In this document: piece after piece, positions 1-5,470 of the stretch
How the letters are laid out: each line of letters starts with the position of its first letter
How positions within the stretch are numbered: the first letter of the stretch is position 1
Origin: Phycisphaerales bacterium
GTDB lineage: Bacteria; Planctomycetota; Phycisphaerae; Phycisphaerales; UBA1924
Assembly: GCA_019747615.1 (NCBI GenBank)
Contig: JAIEQQ010000613.1
Location: 1 to 10,527 of the forward strand
Direction: 5' to 3'
Length of the DNA stretch: 10,527 nucleotides
Notes under the pieces: model-generated
Seen by the model: the letters and a program-made list of their open reading frames with translations, nothing else
Database searches by the model: none
What the model was told of the DNA's origin: nothing
Program-made: the position numbers and the translations under genes

Positions 1-2092
1 ACGCCAGCGATGGCAGCGCCCCGGCATTCGATGGCGAGGTACTGCCGGCGTCGATGATCACGCCATCGCCCGCGTCATCTCGAACGACGACGCACCGCCC
101 GTTCCCCGCGTCCACCTCAATCAGCCGCGCCGTTCCGGCGTCGCGCAGCGTGCCGGGCGACAGGATCGCCAGCGAGACATACAGCACGCTGAGCCCGAGC
201 CCGATCGACACCGCCAGCGCCGCCGAGCGTCCCCATCGCAAGGCGGCGCAGATGCTGACGGTGGCCAAGATCGTCCACCACGTCGGCATCGCGGGCCACG
301 CCCACGCGCCACCCGGGAGCGTGTCCAGCAAGTTCGCGATGCTCAGGCTGCACTGCGCGAGCCACTCGGTGAGTGACCAGAGCATCACGGCCGGTGCGTT
401 GATCGTTCCGAGCATCCACGCCGGCGCGATCGCCGAAGCGGCGTGCGCGATCAGCCCCGCGCCCAGCGCCGCGTACGAGCAGCAGAGCGTGAGCGTGAGC
501 ACCGGCAGCGCGAGAAGGCTCGAGATGAATCCCATCGGCCCGACGATGCCGGTGTGGTCGATAATCGTCGGCGCGCTGACCAGCCACGCCACGAGCGCCG
601 TGGCGATGCTGGCGACCAGCGCGTGCTTGATCCTGATCGCCGCGAGCTGCACGGGCGTTCTGCGCACGCCCTTGAGCTCCGGCTCGCTCATCATGCGACC
701 GGCCCAGGGCGAGAGCCAGATGAGCGCCGCCGTGACCCCGACGCTGAGCTGAAACCCCGGCGAGAGCACATCGGCCGGGCGAGCAAGCAGCAGCCCGCAG
801 GCGATCCAGCCCAGCGTGTTGACCCGATCGTGCGCGCGGCCCAGCGCCGCCGCGAGCAGAAACGCCCCGATCATCGCGGCACTTCGGATCACCGGCGCAT
901 CAGCCGGAACCACGAGCACATACACGCCGACGACCGCCGCAACGATCGCGTATTCCCAGCGACCGAAGTCCGCGATGAGCCGCAGGATCAAGAGCGTGAG
1001 GCCCGCCAGCAGCGCCAGGTGAAAGCCGCTGATCGACAGCGCATGAATCAGCCCGAGCCGCGCGAACGACTGATTGATCGGTGCAAGTTCCGGACCCTCG
1101 GTGCCCAGGAGCATCGCGCCGATGAGCGCCCGGGCCGGCGCTCGCGTGTCGGCATCGCCCCGAGCTTCGTCGTGAATCCGGCCATCGCGCGCGTTGAGCA
1201 TCATGCCCGCCTCCGCCGCTCGACGCAGCGATCCGAGCATCGCCGACCAGGCCCGCTGCGAGCCGGCGATCAACCCCTCTCCGTCGGGCGCCGCGTCTTG
1301 AGGGCTGATCCGCTCGCAGCCGGCCGCGAGCACCACGCCGAGGTTGTCCGCCTGCGCATGTCGCGGCCGAAAGTCCGTATCAATCGCGTTTGCCGGGCCC
1401 GGGTGCCCGCGGAGCTCCCCCGTCACGCGGACAAGATCGCCCGCCCGCGCCGTAGAAAATCGCCCCTGCACGATCACGCTCACCACGCCCTCGCTGCGGA
1501 CCATGTCCGCGATCGGACAGCCCGGATCGCCGACGCGACGGATCGCAAGCTCGACGCGCGTAAACACCCCCGGCGTCCACGCCACGTCCGCCCACACCGG
1601 CGGGATCACATACTGGCGCGGGTCTGATCGCAGATACCCAACCACGGCGATCGGGATCGCCCGTTCCGACGGGCTCGCGTCGCTCGCGATTCCGCCCGAA
1701 CCACTCGCCGACGGCTCGCGAGCCTCGCGAGCACTCAGCATCTGGCGTAGCTCATCCTGAGGCGCGTGATCCACGCGAAGCGACCACGCCCCCGCGCCCA
1801 CGAACACCATCGCTACCCATAGCAACACCCGCGCGACACCCCATCGCATCACGCCCGCCAGCGCCGCCAGCAGACACACCACGCCAAAGCACGCCGCGGG
1901 CGAGATCGGCTCCGGCAGTACGCCCGGCGCATTGATCGCTCGTGCGCCGAGAATGCCCAAGACCATCGCGCCAAGCGCCCACACCCCGCGCCGGGCCGGT
2001 GACGCTGGCGCACGATGCAACGCGATCACCGCCGCCGCGGCCCGCTCGCCACCACGCTCACGATGAGATCGGTCTGCGATCAAACTCGCCAC
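1..2092 (-). CDS. comEC: ComEC/Rec2-family DNA uptake channel, 3' end cut by window edge
   Basis: An uninterrupted reading frame of 697 codons runs off the left edge. ComEC forms the inner-membrane channel that brings single-stranded DNA into the cytoplasm during natural transformation. Seen in the translation: N-terminal hydrophobic helices (about residues 36-57 and 65-105); a soluble OB-like DUF4131 region (about 150-265) with GDLVRVTGELRGHPGP; the Competence domain (about 320-640) with HALSISGFHLALLAGL at 350-365, IRSAAM at 402-407 and PGFQLSVGVTAALIWL at 445-460; then the start of a metallo-beta-lactamase domain (about 655 onward) with VDAGNGR and VIIDAGS. The metal-binding HxxxDH part lies outside the window. 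The frame opens after a stop at 2138-2140; GTG at 2092 is the most upstream reasonable start and gives basic residues before the first helix, but no Shine-Dalgarno is evident and TTG at 2083 is also possible. The pseudopilin gene lies 175 bases upstream on the same strand. The family call is firm; the start is not. Confidence 0.93.
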   Translation of the reverse strand, partial: MASLIADRSHRERGGERAAAAVIALHRAPASPARRGVWALGAMVLGILGARAINAPGVLPEPISPAACFGVVCLLAALAGVMRWGVARVLLWVAMVFVGAGAWSLRVDHAPQDELRQMLSAREAREPSASGSGGIASDASPSERAIPIAVVGYLRSDPRQYVIPPVWADVAWTPGVFTRVELAIRRVGDPGCPIADMVRSEGVVSVIVQGRFSTARAGDLVRVTGELRGHPGPANAIDTDFRPRHAQADNLGVVLAAGCERISPQDAAPDGEGLIAGSQRAWSAMLGSLRRAAEAGMMLNARDGRIHDEARGDADTRAPARALIGAMLLGTEGPELAPINQSFARLGLIHALSISGFHLALLAGLTLLILRLIADFGRWEYAIVAAVVGVYVLVVPADAPVIRSAAMIGAFLLAAALGRAHDRVNTLGWIACGLLLARPADVLSPGFQLSVGVTAALIWLSPWAGRMMSEPELKGVRRTPVQLAAIRIKHALVASIATALVAWLVSAPTIIDHTGIVGPMGFISSLLALPVLTLTLCCSYAALGAGLIAHAASAIAPAWMLGTINAPAVMLWSLTEWLAQCSLSIANLLDTLPGGAWAWPAMPTWWTILATVSICAALRWGRSAALAVSIGLGLSVLYVSLAILSPGTLRDAGTARLIEVDAGNGRCVVVRDDAGDGVIIDAGSTSPSNAGALPSLA

Positions 2093-2225
2093 GCACCGAC
2101 AATGACATCCTGAGCCGCCGCTGTCAAGCCAGCAGCATCAGGCGCCGCGAAGTGCCAGCGTAGAGAATACCCGAACGCGTCATCGCGTCATCGACCACGC
2201 CGATCATCGACGGCGCATTCAGCGC

Positions 2226-2279
2226 GAGGCTGTGCAGTTCATGAGCCTCTTCAGCGCAAGGCCCTGTTCAGTTCAGGGC
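2226..2279 (-). terminator. Two hairpins at and after the pseudopilin stop
   Basis: GCCCTG (2261-2266) and CAGGGC (2274-2279) form a perfect 6-bp stem with a 7-base loop that contains the pseudopilin stop codon (2268-2270). Farther downstream on the minus strand, GAGGCT (2226-2231) and AGCCTC (2244-2249) form a second 6-bp stem with a 12-base loop. Neither is followed by a T run, so this is at best a weak or factor-dependent terminator, or a processing site between the pseudopilin and comEC. The rest of the 2093-2267 gap holds only a short tandem CGCGTCAT pair near 2176-2191. Confidence 0.35.
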
Positions 2280-3359
2280 GCTGTTCAGGATGTCGTCAAA
2301 GAATGCGATCGGGTCGACGTTCGCCGTGAAATCCAGCAGCGAACTGCCGGGCCCCAGCGGCCCGCCCGCGGCTCGCCCGCCCTTGTCCTCAGAACCTAGG
2401 AACCAGCCATCCTGCCCTGCGGAGTGGAAGACCAAAGCACCACGCGACTGCGCCGGGAGGTCCCGGTCGCCCGGGTTGAGCTTTGGGCGAGGGAATGCCG
2501 GATTGCCCAGCAGCGCGCCCATGGCCCACGAGGCACCCGCGCCATCGACAACCCTGCCGCCTCCGACCGCCCCGCCACCGATCATGCTGTACAGCGTGCT
2601 GGTGGCGGTGGAGTGGTCGCGCCCCGAGCGTCCGAGCGCCTGCGCCCGCAGGATGCCAGCGTTCGAAGCCCAATAGAACTTCGCCGGTGTGGCGCCGCCG
2701 GCGCCGCTGTTTACGGACGAGAAGACCGCGGTCGAGCGCTCATCACGCGACCACGCGAGAATCGGATTGCCCCACGCGTCCACAAGCTCCGGCATCGCGT
2801 AGTGATCCTGCGGCGAGGTGGCAAGGCGCTGGGCGTCGTTGCATTGACGAACAAGCGCGCCGCGATCGGGGTTGAAGTACGCGTTGACGATTGTGCCCTT
2901 GGCCAGATCCTTGGTCGGCGCGCCGATCGCGCCGAGGTTCACGCGAACGACATTGGTCGAGGTGGGGCCGACTTCGACCACGTTCGGGCCATTCTGCTCA
3001 TCACAAGGACTGCCGCCGCCCATATCGCGGGTCTGGTTCTGCGCCACGCCGCCGGAGAGGTCCAGCAGGATGTTCTGCATCGCCGACATGCCGCGGGTGT
3101 CGCCGTTCTCCTGATCGCCCATCAGCGGCGGCGGGAAGTAACCGGGCGTCTGGCCCTTGCGATCCGTCGCGAACAAGTTGCTCGCCGCGGCCAGGTCCTT
3201 CATCGTCGCGTTCGTGCTGGCGCGCCGGGCGGTCTGGCGCACGCCGCTGATCGCCGGGATCAGGATCGACATCACCAGCCCGATAATGAAGAACACTACC
3301 AAGAGCTCGACGATCGAGAACCCACGTCGTGCGTTGATCTTGGGATGCTTCTGATTCAT
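2268..3359 (-). CDS. Type II secretion/type IV pilus GspG-like pseudopilin (363 aa)
   Basis: This is a membrane-anchored pilin-like protein that should be processed by a prepilin peptidase and assembled into a periplasmic pseudopilus or pilus. The translation has a 13-residue basic leader ending RRG, followed by FSIVELLVVFFIIGLVMSI. This is a textbook class III signal: cleavage after G13, Phe at +1, Glu at +5, then a hydrophobic helix of about 20 residues. The globular part begins with an alpha helix (GVRQTARRASTNATMKDLAAA) and ends with FHSAGQDGWFLGSEDKG, like the 'YSAGPDG' end of GspG-type pseudopilins, and an acidic DFTANVDPIAFFDDI tail. At 363 aa it is much longer than a typical major pilin (about 150 aa); the extra length includes a Gly-rich stretch near residues 260-285. 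ATG at 3359 is chosen over an upstream in-frame TTG (3377) because AGGAG sits 7 bases before it. Its neighbour comEC makes a DNA-uptake role possible, but planctomycetes carry many such pseudopilins, so the exact machine is unknown. Confidence 0.85.
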   Translation of the reverse strand: MNQKHPKINARRGFSIVELLVVFFIIGLVMSILIPAISGVRQTARRASTNATMKDLAAASNLFATDRKGQTPGYFPPPLMGDQENGDTRGMSAMQNILLDLSGGVAQNQTRDMGGGSPCDEQNGPNVVEVGPTSTNVVRVNLGAIGAPTKDLAKGTIVNAYFNPDRGALVRQCNDAQRLATSPQDHYAMPELVDAWGNPILAWSRDERSTAVFSSVNSGAGGATPAKFYWASNAGILRAQALGRSGRDHSTATSTLYSMIGGGAVGGGRVVDGAGASWAMGALLGNPAFPRPKLNPGDRDLPAQSRGALVFHSAGQDGWFLGSEDKGGRAAGGPLGPGSSLLDFTANVDPIAFFDDILNSALN

Positions 3360-3639
3360 GGACGCGCTCCTGGACAATCCGAACCCATCGAGGACATGAC
3401 CGCCGCCAAGCAGCCCCGAAAGGGATGCCGGTACGACTCTGTTCGCAATACGTCGGTCGCCTGATCCACCTCGACCGCGATTGCGACCAGAAGTCTAATC
3501 GCTCCGGGCCGTCGCGGCTTCAAATTCACCCAGCTTTGGCACAAACACAACACGAACCGCCCGCGATTCTCGCGGAACTGGCCCCGCCCAGCGGGTTTCT
3601 GTTGAACTCCGGCGACTTCAAACGGATACTGGCAGTGAG
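3360..3639. promoter_or_regulatory. Divergent intergenic region between pseudopilin and phosphatase fusion
   Basis: This 280-base gap separates two divergently transcribed genes and should carry both promoters. It is more AT-rich than its surroundings around 3515-3560 and 3598-3630. Towards the pseudopilin, a weak sigma70-like pair is TTGAAG (3523-3518) and GATTAG (3500-3495) with 17 bases between, on the minus strand. The AGGAG ribosome binding site of the pseudopilin lies at 3367-3371. Short reading frames crossing the region have no recognisable product and no ribosome binding site. Confidence 0.4.
3602..3630 (+). promoter_or_regulatory. Putative sigma70-type promoter of the phosphatase fusion
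   Basis: TTGAAC (3602-3607) and GATACT (3625-3630) each match four of six positions of the -35 and -10 consensus, with an ideal 17-base spacer. Transcription would start about 6-7 bases later, almost at the ATG at 3640, which fits the absence of a Shine-Dalgarno in front of that gene. Short motifs like these arise by chance, so this is a tentative call. Confidence 0.35.
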
Positions 3640-4845
3640 ATGTGTGCCGACGGCGTCAACCTCGTCAATCGTGATCCACGCTCCGACTCCGGAGCCCCGG
3701 GCTCTCGCCCTGCGCCGGCGATTCTCGGGACGTCCGCTTTGATCGAAGCCTGCGTCGCCGCGGCGGCCGACGGTCTCGTCGTTGTCGGCACCGACACGAT
3801 TTATGCCCTGGCCACCCGCGCCTCGCCCGACGGCCTCGCCCGACTCTTCAGCGCGCGGCTCGCCATGCAGGCCGCGCCGGATCAGTCCCCCTCAACATGG
3901 CACGCCCCCACCGCCGATCACGTCTTCCTCGCGCTGCCGAGCCTGACGGCGCGGCATCGCTGGGTCATGTCGAAGCTTTGGCCGGGGCCGTTCACGCTCA
4001 TGCTCCCGCTGCTTGAACGCGACGCACTGCCCATGAGAGCGGCCGGCCTCGAGCCGGCGGTGGTCGACGACACTGCGCACGTCTTCGCCCGTGTCCCGGC
4101 GTCCGGTGTCTTCAGCGACATGCTCCATCGCGCGCCGTGGCCGGTCATCGCCGAGAAGCTGCGATTCGGCCACAACGATGACAAGGGCGCCACCGATCTC
4201 GCCGGCGCACTGAACATCCTCGAGCGTGCCGCCATCGCCCCGGGGCTCACGCTCGAATCCAACGCCCCAGCTTTGGGCCGCCACTCCGCCTTGATCAGGC
4301 TTCAGCGCGACGGCTCGTGGGACCTCATCCGCGCCAGCGTCTTTGATCGCGCGTACGTGCTACGCCTGCTCACGCGGCGCGTGCTCTTTGTCTGCACCGG
4401 CAACACCTGCCGCAGCCCGATGGCCCAGGCGATCGCGTCGGGTCTCTGGGCCAGGACAAGCGAGCAGGGCGATGCGAACTCCGGTGTGGAGGCGGGCTAC
4501 CCGATGGTCGCCTCGTCCGCGGGCTTGCACGCCGAACTCGGCAGCGCACCGACGCGCGAGGGCGTCGCCGCGGTGCGTGCCCTGGGCTTCGCCCCGCCCT
4601 CGGGCACCGCTCACGCCCTGACGCCGCTGATGCTGCGCGAGGCCGACGCGATCTACACCATGACGCGCTCGCACCTAAACGCGGTCCTCAAGCTCGACCC
4701 CAGCGTCGCCGGCAAGGCCAGCGTGCTTGACCCCAGCGGCGACGACATCCCCGATCCACTGGGCGGCCCGGCGCGCCACTACGCTTCGCTCGCGGTTGCG
4801 ATGCGAGACATGATCACTCGCAGACTGCAGGAGTTTGGAACATGA
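3640..4845 (+). CDS. Degenerate Sua5/YrdC-like domain fused to low-molecular-weight protein phosphatase
   Basis: This is a 401-residue two-domain cytoplasmic protein. Residues about 29-245 resemble the Sua5/YrdC/TsaC fold, which makes threonylcarbamoyl-AMP for tRNA t6A: VVVGTDTIYALATRA (47-61) and KLWPGPFTLMLP (112-123) fit the family. The KxR motif and the 'STSANxSG' segment are absent; the latter is replaced by AEKLRFG (171-177), so this half may not catalyse the usual reaction. Residues about 246-400 are a low-molecular-weight phosphatase with an intact P-loop CTGNTCRS (C252, R258) and a general-acid loop IPDPLGG (D372). Thr256 in the P-loop matches the Thr that B. subtilis YwlE uses for phosphoarginine, so protein arginine phosphatase is a reasonable guess over tyrosine phosphatase. 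The ATG at 3640 has no clear Shine-Dalgarno and the first 28 residues look unstructured, so the true start could differ. The stop overlaps rpiB by ATGA, indicating co-transcription. Confidence 0.85.
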   Translation: MCADGVNLVNRDPRSDSGAPGSRPAPAILGTSALIEACVAAAADGLVVVGTDTIYALATRASPDGLARLFSARLAMQAAPDQSPSTWHAPTADHVFLALPSLTARHRWVMSKLWPGPFTLMLPLLERDALPMRAAGLEPAVVDDTAHVFARVPASGVFSDMLHRAPWPVIAEKLRFGHNDDKGATDLAGALNILERAAIAPGLTLESNAPALGRHSALIRLQRDGSWDLIRASVFDRAYVLRLLTRRVLFVCTGNTCRSPMAQAIASGLWARTSEQGDANSGVEAGYPMVASSAGLHAELGSAPTREGVAAVRALGFAPPSGTAHALTPLMLREADAIYTMTRSHLNAVLKLDPSVAGKASVLDPSGDDIPDPLGGPARHYASLAVAMRDMITRRLQEFGT

Positions 4846-5303
4846 ACATCGGCCTGGGAGCAGATCATCGCGGCGCCAGCAGCGCCCGCCTTCTCGTTGA
4901 CCGCCTCAAGTCCATGGGCCACCAGGTCGCGGTCCACTCCGCCCTCACCGGCGACACATGCGACTACCCCATTCCCGCGTACGCCGTGGGAAACTCGGTG
5001 GCCAAGGGCGAGGTCGATCGCGGGATCCTCATTTGCGGCACCGGCATCGGCATGTGCATCGCCGCCAACAAAGTCCACGGCGTGCGCGCCGCCCTCGCCC
5101 ACGATGAGCTCAGCGCCGAAGTCTCACGCACGCACAACAACAGCAACATCCTCTGCCTCTCGGCAGACCTGCTGGGCCAACGCCTCATCGAGAAGATCGT
5201 CGAGACCTGGCTGGCAACCCCCTTCCAAGGCGGCCGCCACGAACGCCGCCTCGCAGAGATCACCGCGATTGAGCTGGGGAAGGATCCGGCCAAGGGGGGC
5301 TGA
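4842..5303 (+). CDS. rpiB: Ribose-5-phosphate isomerase B (RpiB/LacAB family)
   Basis: RpiB interconverts ribose 5-phosphate and ribulose 5-phosphate in the cytoplasm, in the non-oxidative pentose phosphate pathway. The 153-residue product has the expected length. It shows the N-terminal substrate motif GADHRG (6-11), the active-site loop ICGTGIGMCIAANK (64-77) with the proton-transfer Cys65 and Thr67, HNNSN (98-102) with His98, and GGRHERR (130-136) with the phosphate-binding arginines. All key residues described for bacterial RpiB appear to be present. The start is well set: ATG at 4842 lies 8 bases after AGGAG (4829-4833) and overlaps the upstream stop as ATGA, so translation is probably coupled to the phosphatase fusion. 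An allose-6-phosphate isomerase role is the main alternative, but no allose genes are near. Confidence 0.95.
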   Translation: MNIGLGADHRGASSARLLVDRLKSMGHQVAVHSALTGDTCDYPIPAYAVGNSVAKGEVDRGILICGTGIGMCIAANKVHGVRAALAHDELSAEVSRTHNNSNILCLSADLLGQRLIEKIVETWLATPFQGGRHERRLAEITAIELGKDPAKGG

Positions 5304-5310
5304 GGGAGCC

Positions 5311-5338
5311 GTCAGCCTTCAGCGGTCAGCGTTCAGCC
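5311..5338. repeat. Tandem heptamer array, four units, consensus KTCAGCS
   Basis: Four consecutive 7-base units, GTCAGCC, TTCAGCG, GTCAGCG and TTCAGCC, start seven bases after the rpiB stop. The first base alternates G/T, while the TCAGC core is invariant. The array lies in the gap between two convergent genes and is not coding. It resembles the short tandemly repeated heptamers known from other bacterial genomes, but whether this family is dispersed elsewhere cannot be told from the window. Confidence 0.8.
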
Positions 5339-5364
5339 AGAAGTCTCAATCCCCACGCTTTTCC

Positions 5365-5399
5365 ACTCGGAACTCGCGACTCGTGACTACGAACTGAAC
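5365..5399. repeat. Second tandem heptamer array, five degenerate units, core ACTCG
   Basis: Five consecutive 7-base units, ACTCGGA, ACTCGCG, ACTCGTG, ACTACGA and ACTGAAC, decay from left to right. Only ACT is kept in all five; ACTCG is kept in the first three. The period is the same as in the neighbouring KTCAGCS array, but the unit sequence is unrelated. The last unit runs into the left arm of the hairpin at 5399-5430. Confidence 0.7.
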
Positions 5400-5430
5400 A
5401 GGGCCGCCTCCCCCGTGGAAGACGGCCCTG
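5399..5430. terminator. Strong hairpin between convergent rpiB and PhoX-like gene
   Basis: CAGGGCCG (5399-5406) pairs perfectly with CGGCCCTG (5423-5430), an 8-bp GC-rich stem with a 16-base loop. It lies 95 bases after the rpiB stop and about 40 bases after the stop of the minus-strand gene, where a bidirectional terminator would be expected. No T run follows on either strand, so termination may be inefficient or the hairpin may act in 3'-end stabilisation. Confidence 0.55.
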
Positions 5431-5470
5431 CGTGTACTGTCATACGAACTGGTCAATCACGACAGCAAAC

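Noticed and set aside
443..1627. Long plus-strand reading frame of 394 codons, Arg/His-rich
   Set aside because: It is antisense to comEC, whose minus-strand frame is continuous with clear Competence-domain motifs. The Arg/Asp/His-rich product is the typical shadow of a high-GC gene.
2093..2267. Possible small RNA or extra gene between pseudopilin and comEC
   Set aside because: Only short hairpins and an 8-bp tandem pair were seen. There is no promoter-terminator pair and no reading frame with a ribosome binding site.
2424..3464. Plus-strand frame of 346 codons
   Set aside because: It lies antisense to the pseudopilin gene, has no recognisable product, and is rich in Arg and Ala as expected of a shadow.
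3356..3553. Short minus-strand frame upstream of the pseudopilin
   Set aside because: It overlaps the pseudopilin ribosome binding site and start in another frame, with no ribosome binding site of its own and no recognisable features.
3533..3560. TTTGGCAC sequence suggesting a sigma54 promoter
   Set aside because: The -24-like TGGCAC is present, but the -12 TTGC element is absent at the required spacing.
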